From assembly GCA_016841965.1 (NCBI GenBank), contig JAEANN010000001.1:62001-126000 (forward strand): a DNA stretch of 64,000 nt, in the 5' to 3' direction. Every line of letters starts with the position of its first letter. The first letter of the stretch is position 1. Made by a program: the position numbers and the translations under genes. Below, one piece after another: positions 9,412 through 18,083 of this stretch. This DNA comes from Candidatus Roseilinea mizusawaensis (lineage in GTDB: Bacteria > Chloroflexota > Anaerolineae > J036 > Brachytrichaceae). The notes under the pieces are model-generated. The model ran no database searches. It saw nothing but the letters and a program-made list of their open reading frames with translations, and had not been told where the DNA came from.

Positions 9412-11823
9412 CTACAAATCATCGTCGCGGGCGCGCACTTCGCGGCCCTTGCCGGCCTGCCGGCTGGCCTTGCCCACGTAGCCCATCTCCTGCAACTCTT
9501 CCATCAGACGCGCGGCGCGCGGATAGCCGATGCGGAGTTTGCGCTGCAAGAGTGACGTGCTGGCATTGCCGGTGCTCTGAATGATTTCAATCGCGCGCTT
9601 GAGCAGATCTTCCTCCGCTGCGTCATCGCTCGAACCGCCCCCCGCGCCAGCGCGACCGCCTTTGCCCATGCCGGCCATGGCGCGCTCCTGCGCCATCTCG
9701 GCAACCTCCATTTCCCAGGGTGTCTCAAGTTCCGGCTTGCGGTTGGCGACATACTCCGCTTCGGCTTGGTCTTGCACATCGACCGCCCTGACCTTTTCAC
9801 TCTCGATCTGCTTCGTCCACCACTTGATGAGTTCGCCAATTTCCTTGTCGCTCACCCAGCATCCCTGCATGCGCAAGGGATGGCCCGATTCGGGGTTGAG
9901 GAATAGCATGTCACCCCGTCCCAACAAAGATTCGGCGCCCACTTGATCGAGAATGACGCGCGAGTCCGTCGCGGAAGCGACCGAAAAGGCAATGCGCGCA
10001 GGGAAGTTGGCTTTGATCAGACCGGTGACCACATCCACGCTGGGGCGCTGGGTGGCAACCACCAGATGGATGCCGGTCGCGCGGGCCATCTGCGCCAGCC
10101 GGCACAGTGTCTTCTCTGTCTCAATCGGCGCTTGCAGCATCAGATCGGCCAGCTCATCAATCAACACCACAATCCGTGGCAGGGTCTCTTCGCCGCGCCG
10201 GCTCAACTGGGCGTTGTAGTCGGCCAGATTGCGCGCGCCGGCCTCGGCGAATTTTTTGTACCGTGCGTCCATTTCGCGCGTCACCCAGCGCAACACAGCC
10301 GGGATGCGCTCCAGATCGCTCTCCGGCTTGCCTACGATATGCGGCAAGCCCACAAAGCGGCTTAGCTCGACCATCTTTGGGTCGATCATGACAAACTTCA
10401 GGTCTTCGGGCCGATTGGTAATCGCCAGGCAGGCGGTGATGGCGCTGATGCAAACGCTCTTGCCAGAGCCGGTCGTGCCGGCAATAAGAAGGTGCGGCAT
10501 GCGCCCCAGGTCGGCCGCAACAGAGGCGCCGGCCACATCGCGCCCCAAGGCAACGGTCAGCGGCGACGTGCGGGCGATCTTCTGAAAAGCTTCGCTCTCC
10601 ATCACCCCGCGCAGGTCCACCACACCAACGCCGACATTGGGCACCTCGATGCCCACCAGTCCCCGACCTGGGATGGGCGCTTCGATACGAATCGATGGCG
10701 CTTGGAGGGCCAGCGCAAAGTCACTCTGCAGACTGGCGATCTGGCTGACCCGGATTTTGTGCATGCGCTTCTCGCCATTAGGGCCGGGGCGCTCCAGATA
10801 ACCCGGCTCGATGCCAAACTGCGTCACTGTTGGCCCTCGGCGAATCTCAACCACGCGGCCGGCAAGTCCAAATTGCGCCAGCGTCGTCTCGATGATATCG
10901 GCCTGGCGTTGCACATCGGCATCGTTGCTGTTGGTGTCTTTGGACTGCTTGAGGAGTGATAAAGGCGGCAGCGCCGTGCCATGCACAGCCGGCTTGCGGG
11001 CCTTTTTATCTGCTTTAGCCGGGGCCGGCTTTTTGTCTTCTGCGCGAATAATCGTTGCGTTGGACTTGATCTTCAGGCTGGGGCCGGTCGGCGCGACCTG
11101 TGGATCAGCCAGTGCCGCCGACGCAGGCGCACTTTTCTTTCCGGTTTTACTGGCAGGTGGCTCAACCAAGCTGACAAGCGGCGCGGCTGTAGCCGGTTGC
11201 CGAAGCGCATTGTCAGCAGGAGCAATCGGGCGCCCACTGGCCACAGTGTTTGCTGCTACGTCTTGCATCAATATCGGTTGAAAAGCGATCGCAGCACTAA
11301 CAGCCAGCAGGAGAAACCACAGGCCAATCGCAAGCAGGCGAGTCCCCCCCTCTTCTGAGCCAAACAGCCCGAATACCAGCTTGGACAGCACCCATCCCAC
11401 TGCGCCGCCGCCACCGCCGGCCTGGGCAAGCGCAAATCCATCCACCCCCAATGCCAACGAATGAATCAGCGCCAGCAGCGCCAGAAAGGCTACTTCAGCG
11501 CCAATGATTTGAATCAGCCGGCGCGCGCCGAATGCGATGCGCACGTTCAATAACAGCGGCACGCCAATGCCAATCACAATCAGCATAAAGAGCAAAGCGC
11601 CGACGCCGAAAGCCTGGCGCAGCAGGGCGCTCCAGGTGGAGACGACGCCGCCGGCATTCCACCCCAGCAATGTCAGCAGCGTGATGAGGCCGGTAACGAT
11701 CAACCCAAGCCCGCCGGTGCGCCACACCAGACGATTTCTCAGTGCGCGCCGGGCTATCCGCGCCAGAGGCGACTCGGTGTAGACACGCTTGGCATCCCGC
11801 GCAGCAGATTTGGGTCTGGTCAT
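9412..11823 (-). CDS. ftsK: FtsK/SpoIIIE DNA translocase
   Basis: Septal DNA pump for chromosome segregation, 803 residues. The N-terminal 200 residues hold about four membrane segments, then a Pro/Ala/Lys-rich linker to about residue 290. The motor domain follows, with Walker A GTTGSGKS (Lys455) and a Walker B region VVLIDELADLM. The C-terminal 65 residues form a gamma winged helix that would read KOPS-like sites (STSLLQRKLRIGYPRAARLM). It converges on glyQS with a 96-bp gap. The length is normal for compact FtsK/SpoIIIE proteins. Confidence 0.96.
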   Translation of the reverse strand: MTRPKSAARDAKRVYTESPLARIARRALRNRLVWRTGGLGLIVTGLITLLTLLGWNAGGVVSTWSALLRQAFGVGALLFMLIVIGIGVPLLLNVRIAFGARRLIQIIGAEVAFLALLALIHSLALGVDGFALAQAGGGGGAVGWVLSKLVFGLFGSEEGGTRLLAIGLWFLLLAVSAAIAFQPILMQDVAANTVASGRPIAPADNALRQPATAAPLVSLVEPPASKTGKKSAPASAALADPQVAPTGPSLKIKSNATIIRAEDKKPAPAKADKKARKPAVHGTALPPLSLLKQSKDTNSNDADVQRQADIIETTLAQFGLAGRVVEIRRGPTVTQFGIEPGYLERPGPNGEKRMHKIRVSQIASLQSDFALALQAPSIRIEAPIPGRGLVGIEVPNVGVGVVDLRGVMESEAFQKIARTSPLTVALGRDVAGASVAADLGRMPHLLIAGTTGSGKSVCISAITACLAITNRPEDLKFVMIDPKMVELSRFVGLPHIVGKPESDLERIPAVLRWVTREMDARYKKFAEAGARNLADYNAQLSRRGEETLPRIVVLIDELADLMLQAPIETEKTLCRLAQMARATGIHLVVATQRPSVDVVTGLIKANFPARIAFSVASATDSRVILDQVGAESLLGRGDMLFLNPESGHPLRMQGCWVSDKEIGELIKWWTKQIESEKVRAVDVQDQAEAEYVANRKPELETPWEMEVAEMAQERAMAGMGKGGRAGAGGGSSDDAAEEDLLKRAIEIIQSTGNASTSLLQRKLRIGYPRAARLMEELQEMGYVGKASRQAGKGREVRARDDDL

Positions 11824-11918
11824 ATGTCTGTCAAAAGGGCTGGATCGGGGCAGAGATGTGCGTGTCGCCCATCACGGTATGCGCTTGCGAACCATCGGCC
11901 ATGCCTTGCGCATGGCGC

Positions 11919-12926
11919 TTATATGCCACGCAAGCTAAGCGCCAGCCGGCGCATTTCGCCATCCACGCCAATCACGCGAGCTGTGAGCTGTTGGCCTTCT
12001 TTGACAACATTGCGCGGATGCAGGAATGTGCCTTCGCCCAATTCGCTCACATGCACCAGCCCCTCCAGATCGTCTTCGACCTTTACAAATACGCCGAAAT
12101 CCACGACGTTGGTGACACGACCGCTGACTATCTGGCCAATCGCGTAGCGTTGCTCGATGCCATGCCAGGGATCCGGCTTGGTGCGCTTCAGGCTGAGGGC
12201 GACGCGACCTTCGCTGGGGTCAACGCTCAGCACGAACACATCCACCTCCTGGCCAATTGTCAGGACGTCGCGTGGGTGTCCTACACGGCTCCACGACATT
12301 TCGCTGACGTGAATCAAGCCCTCGTAACCACCCAAATCCACGAAAGCGCCAAACGCAGTCAAGTTGGTAACACGCCCGCGGCGCACCTCGCCCGGCAGAA
12401 TTTCGTTCAAGAGCGGCGGGATATCCTCCTCGCCCTTTTCCTCGAGAGCGCACTGAGAAAACACAAGGCGATTACGCGAGGGATCGACCTCGATCACACA
12501 TACGCTGATGCGCTGGCCGATATACCCGGCCAGCGCCGCCCGGCGTGCCGCATCGTCCATATCCGGGGCAACGCCGACCAATTGAGAAGCAGGAATAAAT
12601 CCCCGCAAGGTGTGATAGCGCACGATCAGGCCACCGCGGTTCGAGCCGGTGACGTCGACCTCGAGCGCGTCACCGTGCTGCATGGCCTCATGCAAGGCAA
12701 CCCACACCTCGGGTGTGTTGGGGCCAAAGCCGGGCGCGGCGCGTTCCTGGCCCCAAGCATCGTTGAGATATGCCGACAGGTCAGCTCCGCCGTTACCGCC
12801 AAAGCGATGGCGCTCTTCGAGGCGGGTCTCGAAGCCGGGGCGCTCCACGCTCCAGGCTTCAACATCCTTCAGCAACGATTCCCAGTACCCCTCATCTAAC
12901 ACCAAATCTTCAGGCCGGTAACCCAT
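11919..12926 (-). CDS. S1 RNA-binding domain protein (ribosomal S1-like)
   Basis: A 335-residue protein with three S1 OB-fold repeats. The first is divergent (RYHTLRGFIPASQL); the second has GRVTNLTAFGAFVDLGGYEG and the third GRVTNVVDFGVFVKVEDDLE. It probably binds mRNA in the cytoplasm during translation or decay. I chose ATG 12926 because AAGGAG lies 11 bp upstream (12938-12943); a TTG 35 codons further out has no such site. A second, four-domain S1 protein lies at 49944 and is the better candidate for ribosomal protein S1, so this one may be an accessory paralogue. Confidence 0.85.
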   Translation of the reverse strand: MGYRPEDLVLDEGYWESLLKDVEAWSVERPGFETRLEERHRFGGNGGADLSAYLNDAWGQERAAPGFGPNTPEVWVALHEAMQHGDALEVDVTGSNRGGLIVRYHTLRGFIPASQLVGVAPDMDDAARRAALAGYIGQRISVCVIEVDPSRNRLVFSQCALEEKGEEDIPPLLNEILPGEVRRGRVTNLTAFGAFVDLGGYEGLIHVSEMSWSRVGHPRDVLTIGQEVDVFVLSVDPSEGRVALSLKRTKPDPWHGIEQRYAIGQIVSGRVTNVVDFGVFVKVEDDLEGLVHVSELGEGTFLHPRNVVKEGQQLTARVIGVDGEMRRLALSLRGI

Positions 12927-13372
12927 TTCGTGCTCGACTCCTTGTCCGCAATTGCAATATAGAGGCGCAGTGTGCAGACAGGCGCGCAGATAGGCATGAC
13001 TGCGCAAATCGGGTGTCTCATCGTTCGACAATCTGTTCGCACCAGCCGGTTTGCCAGCGGATTTGCAGGCTCAACGCTTGTGCGACACCAAACAGAATCT
13101 AACGCACCATTATAATTCGGAGGTTGATAGTAAGTCATTACACCGATCAAGCGCGGGTCATTACTGCCGCGAGAGCCAGAAAACCATGCCAGCACAAAAG
13201 CCGGCGCATACGTGCACCCATGCGTGCACCTTCCAGCCGGCGCCTATCATATCCATCACAAACATACTGCGATGCACGACCCGGCAGTCCCTGCGCAATC
13301 GCCGATCAAGGTTCATTCACAGGCGCAAACACCACGCCTGCAATCTAGAGGCAAGGAGTATCTGAACGTCAC
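12927..13372. other. Intergenic region between divergent genes
   Basis: 446 bp shared by the S1-like gene (-) and ino1 (+). It contains the palindrome ATTATAAT at 13109-13116, which could serve as a -10 element on either strand, and near-direct repeats of a CGTGCACC type around 13208-13232. No convincing coding frame is seen. Confidence 0.5.
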
Positions 13373-14497
13373 ATGTCCAACAAATCTGAGAAGCTTGACG
13401 AAATGAAGGCAGCAGCCAACAAAAAGGTGCGCGTGGCCATCATCGGCGTAGGCAACTGCGCCAGCGCCCTGGTGCAAGGTGTGCACTATTATCGCAACGC
13501 CAAGGATGGCGACTTCGTGCCCGGCCTGATGCATGTCCGGCTGGGAGACTACCATGTCAGCGACATCGAGTTCACCGCTGCATTCGACATCGACGCCAAC
13601 AAGGTCGGCAAGGACCTGAGTGAAGCGATCTTCACGTATCCCAACAACACCTATAAGTTTACCGACGTGCCCTACATGGGATGCTGCGTGCATCGCGGCA
13701 TGACGCACGACGGCCTGGGCAAGTATCTGTCGCAGATCATCAAGAAAGCGCCGGGAGAAACGGCTGACATCGTGCGCATTCTTAAAGAGACGCAGACCGA
13801 CGTCGTGGTGAGCTATCTGCCGGTCGGCAGTGAGCAGGCCACCAAGTGGTACGTGGAGCAGATCCTGCAGGCTGGCTGCGCCTTCGTCAACTGCGTTCCC
13901 GTGTTTATCGCCCGCGAGTCATACTGGCAGCGCCGGTTCGAGGAAAAAGGATTGCCGGTCATCGGAGATGACATCAAGAGCCAGGTCGGCGCAACCATCT
14001 CGCATCGTATGCTAGCCCACCTGTTCGTAGAACGCGGCGTGCGCGTTGATCGCACCTACCAGCTTAACTTCGGCGGCAACACCGACTTCATGAACATGCT
14101 CGAACGCGAGCGACTGGAGTCCAAGAAGATTAGCAAAACCAACGCCGTCACATCACAAATCCCTTACGAGATCGCGCCAGAGAATGTGCATGTCGGGCCA
14201 AGCGATTACGTGCCGTGGTTGACAGACCGCAAGTTCTGCTACATCCGCATGGAGGGCACCACCTTCGGCGACGTGCCGCTGCTGGCCGAACTCAAGTTGG
14301 AAGTGTGGGACAGCCCCAACAGCGCCGGCGTAGTTATTGATGCCATCCGCTGCGCCAAGATCGCGCTGGATCGCGGCGTGGCCGGCGCACTCAAGTCGCC
14401 TTCCTCCTACTTCATGAAGTCGCCGCCCGAACAGTACATCGACGAAGAAGCGCGTGAAAAGGTGGAAGCCTTCATCCGGGGCGAAGTGGAACGCTGA
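13373..14497 (+). CDS. ino1: Myo-inositol-1-phosphate synthase
   Basis: Converts glucose-6-phosphate to inositol-3-phosphate (L-myo-inositol 1-phosphate) with NAD+. It has 374 residues, the size of the archaeal/actinobacterial short form. The N-terminus carries the NAD-binding stretch [16 protein letters not shown], and the conserved core [13 protein letters not shown] is intact. AAGGAG lies at 13353-13358, 14 bp before the ATG. The next gene is a CDP-alcohol phosphatidyltransferase, so the product probably feeds phosphatidylinositol-phosphate synthesis. Confidence 0.93.
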   Translation: MSNKSEKLDEMKAAANKKVRVAIIGVGNCASALVQGVHYYRNAKDGDFVPGLMHVRLGDYHVSDIEFTAAFDIDANKVGKDLSEAIFTYPNNTYKFTDVPYMGCCVHRGMTHDGLGKYLSQIIKKAPGETADIVRILKETQTDVVVSYLPVGSEQATKWYVEQILQAGCAFVNCVPVFIARESYWQRRFEEKGLPVIGDDIKSQVGATISHRMLAHLFVERGVRVDRTYQLNFGGNTDFMNMLERERLESKKISKTNAVTSQIPYEIAPENVHVGPSDYVPWLTDRKFCYIRMEGTTFGDVPLLAELKLEVWDSPNSAGVVIDAIRCAKIALDRGVAGALKSPSSYFMKSPPEQYIDEEAREKVEAFIRGEVER

Positions 14498-14503
14498 GAG
14501 ATC

Positions 14504-14584
14504 AGACGACAGAGTGCAGAGTGCAGAGTGCAGAGTGTAGAGTGCATAACTGGCGTGGCTACCTGTCATCTGTCATCTGCAATC
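14504..14584. repeat. Heptamer arrays between ino1 and the phosphatidyltransferase
   Basis: Five AGAGTGC-type units run from 14511 to 14545 (preceded by AGACGAC at 14504), and TGTCATC, TGTCATC, TGCAATC follow at 14564-14584. The array fills most of the gap and creates a spurious N-terminal extension of the downstream frame. Confidence 0.9.
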
Positions 14585-14604
14585 TAACTATATCGACTCC
14601 TCCA

Positions 14605-15180
14605 ATGGAAGCCTGGGCCCGTAAGAACACGCGCTTCATCATCGATCCGATTGTCGGCCTGATAGCGCGGTTGGGCGTATCACCCAACGCGCTGACGGTG
14701 GCCGGGTTTGCCATCAATGTTGTGGCAGGTGTTCTGATCGGGCTTGGGCATTTGCTGGCCGGCGGCCTGGTGATGACGCTCCTTGCCATGCCGCTGGATG
14801 CTCTCGACGGATCGCTGGCACGCGCCACCCATCAACAAACTCGTTTTGGCGCGTTTCTGGATTCGGTGCTCGACCGCTTTGCCGAAGCCGCCCTGTTGGC
14901 CGGCCTGGCAGCCTGGTTCACCCAGCAGGGAGATGCGCTATCCGTAGTGGTGACGTTCGTGGCGCTGGTCGGCTCATTTATGGTCAGCTACACACGCGCG
15001 CGCGCCGAAGGATTGGGCGTAGAGTGCAAAGTGGGGGTGTTCAGCCGGCTGGGGCGGGTTATTCTGCTGGCTGCCGGCCTCATCCTCAATCAACCCGTCG
15101 TCATGATCTGGTTGTTGGCGGTGCTCAGCACCGCCACGGCAATCCAACGCATCCTGCACGTGCGACGCATGACTGCGTAG
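14605..15180 (+). CDS. CDP-alcohol phosphatidyltransferase (probable phosphatidylinositol-phosphate synthase)
   Basis: A 191-residue integral membrane enzyme that transfers a phosphatidyl group from CDP-diacylglycerol to an alcohol. The family motif is complete: Asp65-x2-Asp68-Gly69-x2-Ala72-Arg73-x8-Gly82-x3-Asp86-x3-Asp90. About five to six membrane segments follow the N-terminal helix. Its position directly after ino1 suggests that inositol 1-phosphate is the acceptor, as in the actinobacterial PIP synthase; this is inference. ATG 14605 was chosen because the frame upstream is encoded by heptamer repeats. Confidence 0.88.
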   Translation: MEAWARKNTRFIIDPIVGLIARLGVSPNALTVAGFAINVVAGVLIGLGHLLAGGLVMTLLAMPLDALDGSLARATHQQTRFGAFLDSVLDRFAEAALLAGLAAWFTQQGDALSVVVTFVALVGSFMVSYTRARAEGLGVECKVGVFSRLGRVILLAAGLILNQPVVMIWLLAVLSTATAIQRILHVRRMTA

Positions 15181-15194
15181 CGCCCCGCCCATCG

Positions 15195-15653
15195 ATGATC
15201 GCGCTGATCCGCATCGACGATCGCCTGGTGCATGGCCAGATCATGGCAGTGTGGGCCAGAGCATTGAACATCGACCACATTCTGGTGGCAGATGACGAGA
15301 CAGCCGGCGATGCTTTTGCCCGGCAGGTCATGCAACTGGCAATGCCGAGCGAGATCACGTTGGTTGTCGATACAGTTGCCGGGGCCGGCTCCACGCTGGC
15401 ATCGGCTGCACATGACAGCCATCGCTGGCTGGTGTTGTTGCGTGATGTGGCGTCGGCAGTGCGCCTGCGCAAAGCCTGCCCATTCGATGCGCTCAACGTA
15501 GGCGGCATTGGCATGAAGCCGGGGCGACACCTGGTCTGGCGCAGCATCGCACTGTCCCCTGAAGAATCGGCTGCTTTGCGCGCCTTGCGCGCCCAGGGCG
15601 TCGAGGTCTACCTGCAAATGCTCCCCAGCGATCCTCGCAAGAACGAGTGGTGA
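15195..15653 (+). CDS. PTS mannose-family EIIB component
   Basis: Cytoplasmic sugar phosphotransferase subunit, 152 residues. It begins MIALIRIDDRLVHGQIM, with the phospho-accepting histidine at position 13 in the family motif RxDDRLxHGQ. It starts 14 bp after the phosphatidyltransferase stop and is followed by a fused EIIC-EIID, so together they make most of a mannose-type enzyme II. No EIIA, HPr or enzyme I is present in the window. The sugar is unknown. Confidence 0.9.
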   Translation: MIALIRIDDRLVHGQIMAVWARALNIDHILVADDETAGDAFARQVMQLAMPSEITLVVDTVAGAGSTLASAAHDSHRWLVLLRDVASAVRLRKACPFDALNVGGIGMKPGRHLVWRSIALSPEESAALRALRAQGVEVYLQMLPSDPRKNEW

Positions 15654-15661
15654 GCGGGCGG

Positions 15662-15717
15662 TGCGTATTGGGTATTGCGTGTTGTGTGGCGCGCGCTCTG
15701 ACCTCTGACTCCTGACC
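15662..15717. repeat. Heptamer array before EIIC-EIID
   Basis: Eight 7-bp units (TGCGTAT, TGGGTAT, TGCGTGT, TGTGTGG, CGCGCGC, TCTGACC, TCTGACT, CCTGACC) end 1 bp before the ATG and displace any normal ribosome-binding site. Confidence 0.85.
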
Positions 15718-15718
15718 C

Positions 15719-17299
15719 ATGTCTCTCTTCCAGGCGCTCTTGATCGGCTTGATCTACTATTTGGCCAACACGTCTTTTCTATGTGGGCTGGCCTACTTCA
15801 CCACATGGCGGCCCATGGTCAATGGCCTGCTGGTTGGGCTGGCGCTGGGCGAGCCGGCGCAAGGCGCGCTCATCGGCGCGCTGATCAATGTGCTGTATCT
15901 GGGATACATGTCTGTGGGCGGCACATTGGGGATTGGGGATGCGGCGCTGGCCGGCATCACCGGCGCAACTGTGGGTATCCTGTTGCCATTTCCGCCGCCC
16001 ACCGCAACCGGCCTGGGGGTGGTGGTTGGCGTTTTGCTGGGCAACTTGGGCTTTCCACTGCTCACGCTGCGCCTCAAGCTCAACGGCTATATGGTCCGAC
16101 GCATGGACGCTGCTGCCGAACTAGGCGACGCGCGCGCCGTAACCTGGTTGAACATCGCGCCGGCCCAAATGCTGCTGTTTGTCATCAGCGCGCCCTCGGC
16201 AACCGCGCTGGCGCTGGCGATTGGCGCGCTCAGTCCGCTGGCCGGCCTGCTGCCCGACGCACTGACACGCGGCCTGTCGATGACCGGCCTAGGACTCAGC
16301 GGGGCGCTGGGCATTGCGCTGGCGCTGCGATTCGTGTTCCGGGGCTGGGGGATTGCATTGTTTCTGGCCGGCGTTGCCTTGGCCGCAATCAGCGGCGGGT
16401 TATCGTTCATCGCTCATCTCAGCGCGGCTGTTCTGCTATGTGTGACCATCGGCTCACTGATGGCCATTGTGGCAGGCACGGCGCGCCTGCGACGCAACGC
16501 GTCTGAATCCCCCCGTCTCTCATTGAAGCCATTTTGGCTGTGGCAATGCTTCAGCCATTCAGCCTACAGCTTCGAGCGGCTGCAAGGCAGCGGCTTCGCC
16601 GGCGCGCTGGCCCCGCTGATCGATCACCTGTACACTACGCCGAACGAACGCAGAGACGCCCTGAAACGGCATCTGGCTTTTTTCAACACCGAAGTCAACC
16701 TGGGGGCTGTGCTGGTCAGCATCGCAGCGCGCATGGAAGCAGAGCACGCGGCAGGTCGGGCCACTGCAACCGAGATCGAGAAAACCAAGTCCAGCCTGAT
16801 GGGGACATTGGCAGGCTTTGGCGATCCGCTGATCCAGGGCGCGCTCTTGCCATGCGTGCTTTCATCAGCCCTGCTGATCCTGTTCAGTGAGTTGGCCGTC
16901 AATCCGCGCCAACCGGCCTTGATAGGGCCGGCGTTGTACGTGGCCAGCATTGCCTCACTGATCTTCGCCATTGGCTGGTTGTGTTATCAAGCCGGCGACG
17001 CGCTTGGCCGCGGAGCTGTCGTGAGGCTGCTGGGAAGCGCCATCGTACGGCGCGGCGCAGATGTGGCGCGCGGCATCACCGCGTTCATGCTGGGCGCATT
17101 GACAGCAACGCCGGCGGTCGTGTCGGCGCCGATCCAACTGCCACCTGGCCTGCCCACCAATCTGATGCGGATCGGATTCTCTCTGGCGCTGACACTGGGA
17201 CTGTTCGGCTTGAGCTTGCACCCCAGTGTCAAGCCATTCTACGCCTTGCTCGGCCTGATAGCTCTTGCAACGTTATTGGCGTTGGGCGGGATGATATAG
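15719..17299 (+). CDS. PTS mannose-family EIIC-EIID fusion
   Basis: Membrane channel of a mannose-type phosphotransferase system, 526 residues. Residues about 1-260 match EIIC (NGLLVGLALGEPAQGALIGA and later GDAALAGITGA). Residues about 275-526 match EIID, with FERLQGSGFAGALAPLIDHL, the RHLAFFNTE stretch and GFGDPLIQGALLP. In most bacteria EIIC and EIID are separate genes, so the fusion is notable. It is preceded by EIIB and followed 12 bp later by a small membrane protein in the same direction. The start is immediately downstream of a heptamer array, without a Shine-Dalgarno site. Confidence 0.87.
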   Translation: MSLFQALLIGLIYYLANTSFLCGLAYFTTWRPMVNGLLVGLALGEPAQGALIGALINVLYLGYMSVGGTLGIGDAALAGITGATVGILLPFPPPTATGLGVVVGVLLGNLGFPLLTLRLKLNGYMVRRMDAAAELGDARAVTWLNIAPAQMLLFVISAPSATALALAIGALSPLAGLLPDALTRGLSMTGLGLSGALGIALALRFVFRGWGIALFLAGVALAAISGGLSFIAHLSAAVLLCVTIGSLMAIVAGTARLRRNASESPRLSLKPFWLWQCFSHSAYSFERLQGSGFAGALAPLIDHLYTTPNERRDALKRHLAFFNTEVNLGAVLVSIAARMEAEHAAGRATATEIEKTKSSLMGTLAGFGDPLIQGALLPCVLSSALLILFSELAVNPRQPALIGPALYVASIASLIFAIGWLCYQAGDALGRGAVVRLLGSAIVRRGADVARGITAFMLGALTATPAVVSAPIQLPPGLPTNLMRIGFSLALTLGLFGLSLHPSVKPFYALLGLIALATLLALGGMI

Positions 17300-17311
17300 A
17301 ATCCAATCGAC

Positions 17312-18046
17312 ATGCAAGCCCGCGTCGAACTGCTGATCTGGACGGCGCTATCGTTGCTGCTGGGCGTCGTAGCGGTAAACGCTGCGCATCGCGCCCAAGG
17401 CGGGCGCCTGATGCAGTTCGCCGAGGAGACCACCGCCGGCGCATTATTGCGTGAACTGGGGCTGTTTGCTTTCATGGTTGGGCTGCCGTTCGGGGCACTG
17501 ATCAGCGGTGCAGCAGGCCTCGATGTGATGGCCTTGGGCAAGCAATTGACGGCCCCCGACAACATGCTGGGCTTCCCATTCGTGGATTGGGTGCGTGGCA
17601 TCGGTCAGTCATCGCTCGTGGTGCTGTGTGTGCTGGCTGTGCTGTGGCTGGCAGGCCGCGTCGCGCCGGCCGGCCAGCCCTGGGGGATTGGCATCATCGG
17701 CGTGCGCGACGCTTTCTACCACGAAGCGCACTGGACGTTCTATCGCGCCGCGCCGGTGCTGTGGCTGGGCGACTTGTACTGGGGCGTGGTGATCGGCATG
17801 ATTCCGCTTCTTCTGGAATGGGTCACTCACCCCGATCTGCCATTCTGGGTGACCACTATCGAAGGCCGGCAGAGACTGACCATGAGACTGGCCTGCGCGC
17901 TGACCAGCGGGTTTCTATATCTGGCAATCCAGAACCTGTGGCTGATGATTGCTGCCAACTTGGTGATTCAGGTGGTCGGTAGCCGGCTTATGAGCTACCA
18001 GCCTGCCGGCTCTCAGCGCCACACCGATTCGACGCCCGGTTCATAG
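17312..18046 (+). CDS. Multi-pass membrane protein, unknown function
   Basis: A 244-residue protein with about six hydrophobic segments, last in the ino1-PTS gene run. A stretch EAHWTFYR and a later membrane segment recall the first motif of CPBP (CAAX-like) intramembrane proteases, but the histidine motifs of that family are not apparent. I therefore do not assign protease activity. Its place in the operon suggests a role linked to the phosphotransferase system or inositol lipids. Confidence 0.7.
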   Translation: MQARVELLIWTALSLLLGVVAVNAAHRAQGGRLMQFAEETTAGALLRELGLFAFMVGLPFGALISGAAGLDVMALGKQLTAPDNMLGFPFVDWVRGIGQSSLVVLCVLAVLWLAGRVAPAGQPWGIGIIGVRDAFYHEAHWTFYRAAPVLWLGDLYWGVVIGMIPLLLEWVTHPDLPFWVTTIEGRQRLTMRLACALTSGFLYLAIQNLWLMIAANLVIQVVGSRLMSYQPAGSQRHTDSTPGS

Positions 18047-18083
18047 AGACCGGCGAACGAGAAGAGTCAAGTCTGGTATGGTG

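Noticed and set aside
11742-12899. 385-codon plus-strand open frame across the ftsK and S1-like genes
   Set aside because: It is antisense to two genes with clear domains and shows no recognisable fold.
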